A stretch of 20,764 bases of DNA from Timaviella sp038204505 (GTDB lineage Bacteria > Cyanobacteriota > Cyanobacteriia > Elainellales > Elainellaceae): the NCBI GenBank assembly GCA_038204505.1, contig JBBRCV010000081.1, positions 1-20,764 of the forward strand, in the 5' to 3' direction. Below are positions 7,545 to 15,685 of this stretch, in pieces. A program made the position numbers and the translations under genes. Each line of letters begins with the position of its first letter. Positions within the stretch are counted from its first letter, which is position 1. A model generated the notes under the pieces. The model searched no databases, was not told where the DNA came from, and saw only the letters and a list, made by a program, of their open reading frames with translations.

Positions 7545-8560
7545 GAACGGTTACTTACAGCCCTGCATACACATTAGTTCCTACCTATGAATGTTTCAAC
7601 CGTTGCACCTACTGCAACTTTCGGGTTGATCCAAAACAGGATGAGTGGATGACTTTAGCGCGGGCGGAAGTAATTTTGCGATCGCTGCAACAACAGGGCG
7701 TGATCGAAATTCTGGTACTGAGTGGCGAAGTTCACCCCAAGAGCGATCGCCGTCCGTTTTGGTTCCAAAGGATCTATGACCTCTGTGAACTTGCCCTTAG
7801 CCTCGGCTTTTTGCCCCATACCAACGCAGGACCGCTGACCTATGAGGAAATGGCGCGACTTAAAACCGTGAACGTTTCCATGGGGCTAATGCTAGAGCAA
7901 ATGACACCATCATTATTACAAACCGTTCATCGTCATGCTCCTAGCAAAGTGCCTGCGTTACGACTCCAGCAATTAGAGCAGGCGGGAGAGTTACAGATCC
8001 CGTTTACCACAGGTTTACTGTTGGGGTTGGGGGAAACAGAGGCAGATTGGGTGGAAACATTAGAGACGATCGCCCAAGTTCACAACCATTGGGGGCATAT
8101 TCAAGAAGTCATTCTACAGCCGCACAGTCCAGGGCAGCAGCAAGCATGGCGGGGAGATGCCTTTGCGATCGAGCGACTTGTGGATCTAGTAGCGATCGCT
8201 CGTCATCTGCTGCCTGCGGATATTGTGCTGCAAATTCCCCCCAACTTAATTCCTCAGCCTCAACTAATCGCCTGTCTGCAAGCGGGAGCCAGCGACCTCG
8301 GCGGCATCAGTCCCAAAGATGAAGTTAACCCCGACTATCCTCATCCCCATGACAAAAACCTCGTGGCACTGCTTCAACCTGCTGGCTGGCAACTACAGCC
8401 GCGCTTGCCCATTTATCCGCAGCACGACGACAGGTTACCCGATCATTTACGCGCCAGGGTCAAACATTGGCGATCGCAACTCGCCGCACTTCCGTCTCAT
8501 ATTGCCCATCTGGATACAGCCGCAACAACCGAAATCCGGGCGGGCGATCGTCAGTTGTAA
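7541..8560 (+). CDS. cofG: 7,8-didemethyl-8-hydroxy-5-deazariboflavin synthase subunit CofG
   Basis: CofG is a radical-SAM enzyme that closes the deazaflavin ring to give F0, using the intermediate made from tyrosine by CofH. In cyanobacteria F0 serves as antenna of some photolyases and is the F420 precursor. The cluster motif CFNRCTYC (CX3CX2C; Cys18, 22, 25) is intact. Other family segments are SGEVHP, LLLGLGETEADW, EVILQPHSPG and GGISPKDEVNPDYP. The GTG at 7541 is preferred: it overlaps the upstream TGA and has GGAG 8 nt before it, giving 339 residues. An in-frame GTG at 7523 would add six. No cofH lies in the window. The last 33 codons overlap the convergent cpdA-like gene (8460-8560). 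This C-terminal tail has no recognised motif, whereas the cpdA side looks conserved, so it may be a lineage-specific extension. Confidence 0.93.
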   Translation: MRTVTYSPAYTLVPTYECFNRCTYCNFRVDPKQDEWMTLARAEVILRSLQQQGVIEILVLSGEVHPKSDRRPFWFQRIYDLCELALSLGFLPHTNAGPLTYEEMARLKTVNVSMGLMLEQMTPSLLQTVHRHAPSKVPALRLQQLEQAGELQIPFTTGLLLGLGETEADWVETLETIAQVHNHWGHIQEVILQPHSPGQQQAWRGDAFAIERLVDLVAIARHLLPADIVLQIPPNLIPQPQLIACLQAGASDLGGISPKDEVNPDYPHPHDKNLVALLQPAGWQLQPRLPIYPQHDDRLPDHLRARVKHWRSQLAALPSHIAHLDTAATTEIRAGDRQL

Positions 8561-9230
8561 AGACTTTGCACAGTGGCTTAAGCTGGGCACAGGTTGAGGG
8601 CGTACCCACATAGCGAACGCTGCGCCGCAACTGCTCAAACGCATGGTGGATATGTCCAAATAGGACTAATTTAACGTGGGGAAAGCGATCGATCACCTCA
8701 AATAATTCATCGGAATTTTCTAACCGAATCTGATCCATACAATCTGCCCCCACTGGTAACGGCGGATGATGAAGTACTGCGATCGTTGGCTGTTGATGTT
8801 GTTGCAACTGTTGCTCTAGTCTCGTTAATTCTGTCACCGATAGCCGCCCTTGAACTTTGCCGAGCATCATCGTATTGAGCAAAATAAAATTCCATTCGCC
8901 CTGTTGAAATTGCTTGTCGGGCGAAATAAAGGAAGAGTGTAAGACGCGTTCCATGTCGGCTAAGCGTTGATCATGGTTGCCCGGAATCCAGTAGGTGGGA
9001 ATTTGCAACGATTCGATGAGCGATCGCAAATACAGATAAGACTCCACCGTTTCATCTTGAGAAAGGTCTCCCGTTAGCAGCAGTACATCTGGCTGAGGCT
9101 GTAGCTGCTTAATATCAGCAACCACTGCCCGAAAAGATTGATTGGTTCGACATCCCAACATCTCTTGACTGTCATCGGCAAATAAATGGGTGTCAGTTAA
9201 TTGGGCAACTAAAAGAGGTAAATGATTCAT
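8460..9230 (-). CDS. cpdA: CpdA/Icc-like 3',5'-cyclic-nucleotide phosphodiesterase (metallophosphoesterase)
   Basis: This 256-residue protein is a class III cyclic-nucleotide phosphodiesterase-like metallophosphoesterase, expected to hydrolyse cAMP in the cytoplasm. All five metal-binding blocks are visible: LTDTH (Asp13, His15), GDLS (Asp55), GNHD (Asn85, His86), LHHPP (His154) and GHIHH (His193, His195). The C-terminal PGFRLLRLYPDGQYETE is typical of the CpdA/Icc subgroup. The ATG at 9230 opens the conserved beta strand; a possible AGG site lies 9 nt upstream. The gene follows the giant kinase gene by 93 nt in the same direction and may be co-transcribed with it. Its last 33 codons are antisense to the end of cofG. 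cAMP as substrate follows from the family and is not proven; other phosphoesters are possible. Confidence 0.88.
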   Translation of the reverse strand: MNHLPLLVAQLTDTHLFADDSQEMLGCRTNQSFRAVVADIKQLQPQPDVLLLTGDLSQDETVESYLYLRSLIESLQIPTYWIPGNHDQRLADMERVLHSSFISPDKQFQQGEWNFILLNTMMLGKVQGRLSVTELTRLEQQLQQHQQPTIAVLHHPPLPVGADCMDQIRLENSDELFEVIDRFPHVKLVLFGHIHHAFEQLRRSVRYVGTPSTCAQLKPLCKVFTTDDRPPGFRLLRLYPDGQYETEVRRVAIANV

Positions 9231-9323
9231 GAGATCAACCTGGCGATCGGCAACACTCGTTACTATATCGCTCCCTGCTGTAGGTCTACTAAAGGCTTGG
9301 TCTTAAATGCGATGTTGCGATAG

Positions 9324-12300
9324 TCAAGAAATTTCTTCTAAGGCTTGCTTGAACGCTGTTGCCGTTTTGAAGATAATTTGGGGGTTATCGACCAAAGCCT
9401 GGTCAATTAAATCGGCTAACGGTTGAGGGAGCATTATCTCTCGCTTGCTAATAGAAATTGGATCGGTTTGTAAGAGGACAAGGTAAGGATCTTTATCGCT
9501 ACTAAAGTTTCGGGGATATGTTCCGGTGATCATGTAGTAGAGGCAGGCGGCGATCGCCCAAACGTCAACCTCAGCCTCAGCATAGTTAAAGTTAACTGCC
9601 TGCTGTCGAGGCATAAATACAGGTAGGTGAGCTGCCGTTCCACTCATCGACAAACCACCCAAACCAGCCTGGTCAAAAGCTTTGGCTAAACCATAATCGG
9701 CAATTTTAACCGTTTGTACTGACCCCGTAGGCAGCAAAATAGTACTCGGCTTGAGGTCACAGTGAACCAATCCTTGGGGATGGCGTGTCGATCGCTCAGT
9801 GAATTGGCTGCCCGGAACCACAACCTGATGGGCGTATTCCAAACCTTCTAAAACTTGTAGGGCGATCGCCACTGCCTCATCTACAGGTAAGCGTCCGCCC
9901 CGTTGCTGCATTAACTCAGCCACACTGCTGCCCTCAAAATAATCCATGGCAAAGAAGAAAGCACCGTTCTCATAGCCAGAATCTAAAAGCCGAATAATGT
10001 TTGGATGCCGCAAGGTTTTAAGAAGCTTTATTTCCTGCAAAAAGGTTTCCACAATCGAGGTCTGTACGGTCTTTTGAGGCAACAGCAGCTTGAGGGTGAC
10101 AAGTTGATCGGTAGAGTTTTGCCGAGCTAAGTATATGACCTCGGCTTCACTGCCAAGCAACTGTTTCACTGGCGTATATCCTTCAATTCGAGGCAAATCT
10201 AAGCCGTTTTCCTGATCCGATGCAGTGCCCGACGATTCCACTAGAGGCACATTACCGAGGAATCCAGTGAAAGGATTTAGAGATTTAGCAGTTTCTGCCT
10301 CTACAGATTCCTCCCTGACGAGGGATTCTAACCTGACGGAGAATACCGTTTGCCCCAGCTTAATTTCGTCTCCATTAGCCAGGTCATATTCTGGAAAGTT
10401 AATCTGGGCGACTTCTTCAGGCGTTTGGTCGCGTTGTCGTTTACCAATTATTTGACCGTTAATGTAAGTGCCGTGAAGACTACCCAGGTCACGAATTCGG
10501 GCTGCCGGAGGATTGATGTCTAGGAGGCAATGGTAGCGAGAAATCGTTTTGTGCAGCTCGTCGTTGGGCAACTGTACATGGCAGTCTTTGGCTCGACCAA
10601 TAATGCAAATGGTGCGATCGTCAAATTCCACCTCGTGTCCCTGCAAACTACCCGCGATCACGCTGAGGATGACTTTAGCCCTCGGTTCTGAGGAACCAAA
10701 TGCCGTTGCAAATTCGGTTGCAAATGCTGTTGCGAAGGGAGCCGAGGCTACGGATGGGGCAGCTACTGGGGCAACTTGATCAACTTGGGCAACAGGTATG
10801 GCGATCGCTCTCACCATTTGGTGCAACTGCTGACGCACACCATTAGGCTGAAGCCAACCATAGCCTGCTGCCTTCAGCGTTTGTATTAAATAACTAAAAT
10901 TAATTTCAGTCCAGGTGGGAGTCCCCTTACACGTCAGCGCCAAGGTAATTTCTTCAGCGCTAGGCTGACGACTAGCAGGCAAAATGCCCACGCTTGGCGT
11001 GTGTAAACGGAGGAACACTTCTAAGTAAGGGCTAGCTCCCTCATCCCAATGGCGGGACGGTTGGTCTGCTAATTCCCAGTCTAAAAGCCAGAGTTTACAA
11101 GATTGGTCATCGCTACCCGAAAAGACATAGCGACCATCTGGACTAAGGCTAGCGGCTCGAACCGCCGCCGTATGTCCGGCAAAAGTCCATAGGCAATCGC
11201 CTGTAACCACGTTCCAGAGTTTGCAGGTTTTATCATCGCTGCTAGAAAGTGCATAACGTCCATCGGTACTTAAGCTGACTGACCGAACCGCCGCCGTATG
11301 CCCGGCAAAAGTTCGTAAGCAATCACCGCTCGTACTCCACAGTTTCAGCGTTTGGTCAGCACTTCCAGAAACGACATAGCGACCATCAGCACTTAAATCC
11401 ACTGCGTAAACCGCTGCAACGTGCCCTTCAAAGGTATTTAGACATTCACCCGTGGCAATATCCCAATGCTTGAGGGTTTTATCAGCACTTGCCGACATTA
11501 CCGATCGCCCATCTGAGCTAAATGCTACTGCCGTCACCCCGTCTCGGTGACCTTTCAGGGTTTGCAAACAACGACCCGTCGCAATTTCCCAGAGTTTGAG
11601 TGTGGTGTCTTGACTGCCCGACAAAGCATAGCGACCCGTTGGGCTAAACGCCACCGAACTCACTCCAGCGATATGCCCAGCCAAAGTTCTCAAACATTCA
11701 GCCGTCAGCACATCCCAGAGTTTCAGCGTTGCATCAGCACTGCCCGACAAAGCCGATCGCCCTACCGGATTAAATGCCACTGCTGCCACTCCACCTTTGT
11801 GTCCTTCAAAGCTCAACAGACAGCGACCAGTGGCAATATCCCAAAGCTTTAGCGTCGAGTCGGCACTGCCTGCCAAAACGGATCTGCTATCTGGATTAAA
11901 CGCTACCGCCTGCAAGGCTGCCGTGTAGCGTTCAAAACTCATGGGTTCCCAACTGTCCTTTAAAGTTTGCCGAGGGAGCGCCGTGTAAAGATTAAGCCAG
12001 GTTTGAACCGCTTCTAGACCTCGGTTGTATCCCAGTTGTGCCCGTGCTTGGCGAGTATGTTGCGCTGCTGTGACTGCATCGCCTTGCTCCAACGCTGCTT
12101 GCGCTTGGGTTAACTCTTGTTCATAAAGGCGATCGCCCCCCCTATCCGACTCATTTAGTTGAATCTGAGAGAGGCGCAACGGCGCTAAGTCTGGCTCATC
12201 AGTGCTATAAACAGACCACCAATTGAGCGTTGACGCATCTGCCGAGAGCGCATGTTGACCATCAGAGCTAAGGGCGATCGCTCGAATGACCGACTCATGC

Positions 12301-14474
12301 CCCTCCAAAGTTCGCAAACAGCGACCCGTTTTAACTTCCCATAGCTTCAGTTGTTGGTCATCGCCTGCCGACAAGAAAAACCGACCATCCGGGCTAAAAA
12401 CCACCGATCGCACAGATCCCTGGTGTCCCTCAAACGTTCGTATCACTTGTCCCGTGGTGATATCCCATAGTTTGATGGGATTATCCCCTGCCAAAATGTA
12501 CAACCCGTCTGGGCTACAAGCGATCGAGGTTAGATCACGATGCCCTTCAAAGGTCTGCTTCATCTGACCTGTTGCAATGTTCCAGATTCTAATAATTTGG
12601 TCATCGCTAGCCGATAAGATGTGTTGGCGATCGGGGTGAAAAAGCACCGTTAATATCCGCCCTTGATACCGCCGAAAAGTTTGCAAACATTCGCCCGTTG
12701 CCACTCTCCACAGCTTAATCCTTTGATCATCGCCTCCAGAGAGAACCTGGCGACCATCCGGACTAAAGGCTACCGATCGCACCGATCCCTGATGCCCTTC
12801 CGAACTCCACTGTCGCGTTAGGTCGCGCAATCTATCTACTAAAACAGCGAGAGGCTTAAACAGATTGCTTGTATACTGACTTGAAACTTTGCGTTCTCCC
12901 CCATCAAACGTGTGAACCTGGCTTGCATCGGCTATATTCCATAGCCGCACTGTTTGATCAGCGCTCCCCGATAAAATGGAGCATCCATCTGGGCTAAAGG
13001 CAACAGAAAGCACCTGCTCCTCATGCCCCTTAAATAAACATAAGCACCGACCTGCGGCAATATCCCACAGCCGTATCACCTTTTCCTCACCACTAGAAAG
13101 GGCATAGAGACTGTTTGGACTCAGGGTAATGGCTTTAATTTTGTGAGCTGTGCGATTTTTCCGGGTTGCTTCACCTAATTGAGGCAGCAGTTGCTTGGTG
13201 TGGGGCAAACGCTCTTTTGCCAGGGCTAGCGCTGCCCGGATGTCTTCTTGTTGAATGCCTCTAGCGTGAACTCCTTCCAAAATCTGGAGGGCTGTCTTAT
13301 AGCTACCTCGCTCCATCTGAACCAGGCTAAGGAGATAATCGACTTGCCAATCTTGGGCAGAAGAACGGCTAGTTTCTGATTGCTGCTCTAGTTGCCGCAG
13401 CAGTGCCCGATCATCGCTGACTTTGCCCGATCGCCACAACATCAACCCTCGATTATACAGGGCTTCCAGATGTTGAGGTTGAGTCGTCAGCGCTTGCTCC
13501 CATAGTTTAAATGCCTCTGCAGATCGCCCCAAATCCCAGGCGAAAACAGCTCTATTATTGAGGTCATCAGCAGTATTTTGAGTAATTGGCGGCTCTTGCC
13601 GAGGATAGGGGCGACCGATCGCTTCTTGGTAAATAGTTCGAAGAAGATTAGCCACTTCTCGCAAGCTTGCGGGGCGATCATCTAGGCTATCTGGGCTGTC
13701 TCGAAAGCAGCGTTGTAAAAGTTGGGCAACCTGCACTGGCATTCGAGGCAGTTGCGCTTCTTTGAGTTCATCTTCTAAGTGACGGTCTAATGCCTTAGTG
13801 GCAGACGTTCCGGTTGCCCAAGTGCATCGACCAACAAACATTTCTAGGACTGTTAACCCCCAACCCCATAAATCAGTTTGCCGAGTTAAAGGGGCTTGAC
13901 GGGGCTGTTCTGGAGAAGGCTGTTCTGGAGACAGATAAGCGATCGCCGTTGTATCTGCTTTTGCCAAACCGAAATCGGTAATCTTAGCTCCTCCATCGGC
14001 GGTTATTAAAACAGTGTTAGGCGTAACATGCTCGTGAATCACGCCGTGCTCGTGGGCGTAGTGGAGTCCCCACGCAAGCTGAATTGCGATATCCAGAATA
14101 CGACGCAAGGAGAGTGCCGTGCCATTGAAATAGAGACGGCGATCGTCAATCCAACTCCGTAAACTGCCTCCTGCCACATGCTCTGTAAATACTAAGGGAT
14201 AGTCATTGACATAGCGGATGTAATAGCACCCTGCAATGTAAGAGTACAGCCCCAACTTAATCCAAGTTTCAACCTGCTGCTCAAAGTTTTCGTTGCCGCC
14301 CAGCGCTGCAATAGTTGCTGATGATGGATTATGAATCGACAGGTCAGTATTCCAACCCAAATGGCGCGCCTTGTAGACCTCGCCAAAACTACCTTGCCCC
14401 AAAATGCCAACCACTTTATACAAGTCGAGAATAATATCCCCAGCCTGCCACTGTACGCCGTTTTGATTTGACAT
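9324..14474 (-). CDS. Giant signalling scaffold: pseudokinase, TPR-like, two WD40 propellers, FHA, degenerate second kinase
   Basis: Numbering is from the ATG at 14474 (1,716 residues), chosen because AGGTGA sits 5 nt upstream; a GTG at 14483 would add three. Residues 18-285 form a serine/threonine-kinase fold with Gly loop GQGSFG (26-31) and DFG (167-169). The usual Lys is His48, the HRD triplet reads HEH (147-149) and the metal-binding Asn is Thr154, so it is probably a pseudokinase. TPR-like helices span about 304-420. Seven WD40 blades (442-772), a helical linker and seven more (850-1134) predict two propellers. A poorly recognised region and an Ala-rich linker (1228-1260) precede an FHA domain (about 1266-1382; Arg1294, SRYH 1312-1315, Asn1339) that should bind phosphothreonine. 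The final kinase domain (1433-1716) keeps Lys1462, Glu1481 and Asp1573 of HCDLKP, but has Thr1578 for Asn and DYG (1593-1595), so activity is uncertain. No transmembrane segment is seen. Partners are unknown. Confidence 0.92.
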   Translation of the reverse strand: MSNQNGVQWQAGDIILDLYKVVGILGQGSFGEVYKARHLGWNTDLSIHNPSSATIAALGGNENFEQQVETWIKLGLYSYIAGCYYIRYVNDYPLVFTEHVAGGSLRSWIDDRRLYFNGTALSLRRILDIAIQLAWGLHYAHEHGVIHEHVTPNTVLITADGGAKITDFGLAKADTTAIAYLSPEQPSPEQPRQAPLTRQTDLWGWGLTVLEMFVGRCTWATGTSATKALDRHLEDELKEAQLPRMPVQVAQLLQRCFRDSPDSLDDRPASLREVANLLRTIYQEAIGRPYPRQEPPITQNTADDLNNRAVFAWDLGRSAEAFKLWEQALTTQPQHLEALYNRGLMLWRSGKVSDDRALLRQLEQQSETSRSSAQDWQVDYLLSLVQMERGSYKTALQILEGVHARGIQQEDIRAALALAKERLPHTKQLLPQLGEATRKNRTAHKIKAITLSPNSLYALSSGEEKVIRLWDIAAGRCLCLFKGHEEQVLSVAFSPDGCSILSGSADQTVRLWNIADASQVHTFDGGERKVSSQYTSNLFKPLAVLVDRLRDLTRQWSSEGHQGSVRSVAFSPDGRQVLSGGDDQRIKLWRVATGECLQTFRRYQGRILTVLFHPDRQHILSASDDQIIRIWNIATGQMKQTFEGHRDLTSIACSPDGLYILAGDNPIKLWDITTGQVIRTFEGHQGSVRSVVFSPDGRFFLSAGDDQQLKLWEVKTGRCLRTLEGHESVIRAIALSSDGQHALSADASTLNWWSVYSTDEPDLAPLRLSQIQLNESDRGGDRLYEQELTQAQAALEQGDAVTAAQHTRQARAQLGYNRGLEAVQTWLNLYTALPRQTLKDSWEPMSFERYTAALQAVAFNPDSRSVLAGSADSTLKLWDIATGRCLLSFEGHKGGVAAVAFNPVGRSALSGSADATLKLWDVLTAECLRTLAGHIAGVSSVAFSPTGRYALSGSQDTTLKLWEIATGRCLQTLKGHRDGVTAVAFSSDGRSVMSASADKTLKHWDIATGECLNTFEGHVAAVYAVDLSADGRYVVSGSADQTLKLWSTSGDCLRTFAGHTAAVRSVSLSTDGRYALSSSDDKTCKLWNVVTGDCLWTFAGHTAAVRAASLSPDGRYVFSGSDDQSCKLWLLDWELADQPSRHWDEGASPYLEVFLRLHTPSVGILPASRQPSAEEITLALTCKGTPTWTEINFSYLIQTLKAAGYGWLQPNGVRQQLHQMVRAIAIPVAQVDQVAPVAAPSVASAPFATAFATEFATAFGSSEPRAKVILSVIAGSLQGHEVEFDDRTICIIGRAKDCHVQLPNDELHKTISRYHCLLDINPPAARIRDLGSLHGTYINGQIIGKRQRDQTPEEVAQINFPEYDLANGDEIKLGQTVFSVRLESLVREESVEAETAKSLNPFTGFLGNVPLVESSGTASDQENGLDLPRIEGYTPVKQLLGSEAEVIYLARQNSTDQLVTLKLLLPQKTVQTSIVETFLQEIKLLKTLRHPNIIRLLDSGYENGAFFFAMDYFEGSSVAELMQQRGGRLPVDEAVAIALQVLEGLEYAHQVVVPGSQFTERSTRHPQGLVHCDLKPSTILLPTGSVQTVKIADYGLAKAFDQAGLGGLSMSGTAAHLPVFMPRQQAVNFNYAEAEVDVWAIAACLYYMITGTYPRNFSSDKDPYLVLLQTDPISISKREIMLPQPLADLIDQALVDNPQIIFKTATAFKQALEEIS
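11159..11312. repeat. Near-identical 126-bp-spaced repeat in WD40 coding DNA
   Basis: The 28-bp stretch at 11159-11186 recurs at 11285-11312 with one difference. The 126-bp period is exactly 42 codons, one WD40 blade. It falls at the junctions of the last three blades, where the protein repeats GHTAAVR. This suggests recent blade duplication or gene conversion. Confidence 0.7.
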
Positions 14475-14796
14475 AATCGTCACCTGGAATTTTTTTATCG
14501 TGCAGCTAGGAATAATTAAAATAGTCGGAGCAAATGAATTAAATATATTGACAGATCTCTAAAAATCTCTAATCACATCTTCCACACTTCCACACTTCCA
14601 CTTTCGTATTAGGTACTGCACCCAACACATTGCCTTCCACTAGAGCAACAAAATTGAGAAATAATTGGCAAAAACCTAGCCAATTACCCGCTGCCATATT
14701 CTATTAACTTAATATTCATTTTTAATATTTGTTCTAAAAATAGCTCAGCATTTCCGGAAATTTATATAAGTCAATCTTTTAGGGTAAGTCAATCTT
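14475..14796. other. AT-rich spacer between the transpeptidase and giant kinase genes
   Basis: No gene is seen. It includes a short tandem repeat of TCCACACT (14581-14596, with a partial third copy), the 12-bp palindrome ATTTCCGGAAAT (14750-14761) and most of an 18-bp tandem repeat (14767-14802). The AT-rich part at 14500-14560 probably contains the minus-strand promoter of the giant kinase gene, but no convincing -35/-10 pair could be assigned. Confidence 0.5.
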
Positions 14797-14802
14797 TTAG
14801 GG
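14767..14802. repeat. 18-bp perfect tandem repeat across the transpeptidase stop codon
   Basis: TAAGTCAATCTTTTAGGG occurs twice with no gap (14767-14784 and 14785-14802). The second copy carries the stop codon of the L,D-transpeptidase gene (14797-14799, minus strand). It looks like a simple slippage duplication at the 3' end. Confidence 0.85.
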
Positions 14803-15444
14803 TTCAACTGTCACAGGTGTCCCCAACAGGACTAAATCATACAGTTCACGAACATCTTCGTTATACATCCGCACACAGCCATGAGAAGCCGCCCGACCCA
14901 CAGAGTCTCGACTTGGCGTGCCGTGGAAACCGATCGCATTTTCACCATCCGTCCAAAATTGAATCCAGCGCTCTCCTAGAGGACTATCTGGACCAAAAGT
15001 CATTACTTCACCTGTAAAGGGATTTGTCCAACCCGGATTTTTCACCATTGAGGTAACTTTGAATTGACCTGTTGGAGTTGCCCATCCCTCTCGACCCACA
15101 GCCACGGGATAGCTTACCTTTAGCGAATTGCTTTGGTAAACATAGACCATACGTTCGCTTAGTCTAAGCACTAAGCGAGTTTCTGAAACCTCTGGTAGAA
15201 CGGGTTGGATGGGAGGTAAATCTTGAAGCTCATTTAACACAAAGCGAGGATAGAGAGGTGACGATTCAGATGAAGATGAAACTACTCCATCTGGTTGATC
15301 AACAGATTCACGAGTTGCCGGTTGTGCCGTTGCCGGTTGTGCCGTTGCCGATGCTGCAACGGAAATAAGGAACAGTGATGTTCCCAGGCAAATTCGTAAA
15401 GAGTGACGAAGATCCCTGTTCGCTTTATTTTTTAATAAAAACAT
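14797..15444 (-). CDS. Exported L,D-transpeptidase (YkuD domain)
   Basis: This enzyme is expected to form 3-3 peptidoglycan cross-links, or attach proteins to the wall, in the periplasm. The start at 15444 gives 215 residues with a classic signal peptide: basic n-region (KNKANRDLRHSLR), hydrophobic core (ICLGTSLFLISVAAS) and likely cleavage after ATA near residue 35. An ATG at 15480 would add 12 residues before the signal peptide and seems less likely. The mature protein starts with a low-complexity Gln/Pro/Ala/Thr and Ser-rich stretch partly made of a 15-bp tandem repeat. The YkuD domain fills about residues 88-215 with GWATPTGQFKV, GFHG (His174) and the catalytic SHGCVRM (His188, Cys190, Arg192). 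It lies in a minus-strand run with a secreted Thr/Pro-rich protein upstream and a giant signalling protein downstream. Family and export are firm; its substrate is inferred. Confidence 0.93.
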   Translation of the reverse strand: MFLLKNKANRDLRHSLRICLGTSLFLISVAASATAQPATAQPATRESVDQPDGVVSSSSESSPLYPRFVLNELQDLPPIQPVLPEVSETRLVLRLSERMVYVYQSNSLKVSYPVAVGREGWATPTGQFKVTSMVKNPGWTNPFTGEVMTFGPDSPLGERWIQFWTDGENAIGFHGTPSRDSVGRAASHGCVRMYNEDVRELYDLVLLGTPVTVEP

Positions 15445-15605
15445 TTGACCTAAGTATTTAACATAGACATCTGCAAACATGAGTTGGCAACCCTGGTTCT
15501 TTTAAAGACCTGGTTTTTGCGGTAGAAGATAACTTTTAATCTCGTCCTACGCATTCAGCTTGATCAAACTGTTGGCGATTCTGCTAACAGACTCTGCTAA
15601 TGCAA

Positions 15606-15646
15606 AGACGCGATTTGCCTCAAGGAAACAAATAACGCGTCTCTAC
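15606..15646. repeat. AGACGCG/CGCGTCT inverted repeat resembling a dispersed cyanobacterial palindrome
   Basis: AGACGCG (15606-15612) and CGCGTCT (15636-15642, followed by CTAC) form 7-bp arms around 23 nt in a non-coding spacer. The motif GTAGAGACGCG with its inverted mate is, to my knowledge, a common intergenic repeat in many cyanobacterial genomes. This copy would be a degenerate member. Confidence 0.45.
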
Positions 15647-15685
15647 AGCTAGATAATTGCACATCCGAGCAACTTTAGAATAGCC

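Noticed and set aside
15445..15480. Upstream ATG for the L,D-transpeptidase
   Set aside because: It adds 12 residues before a canonical signal peptide and has no ribosome site. It cannot be fully excluded.
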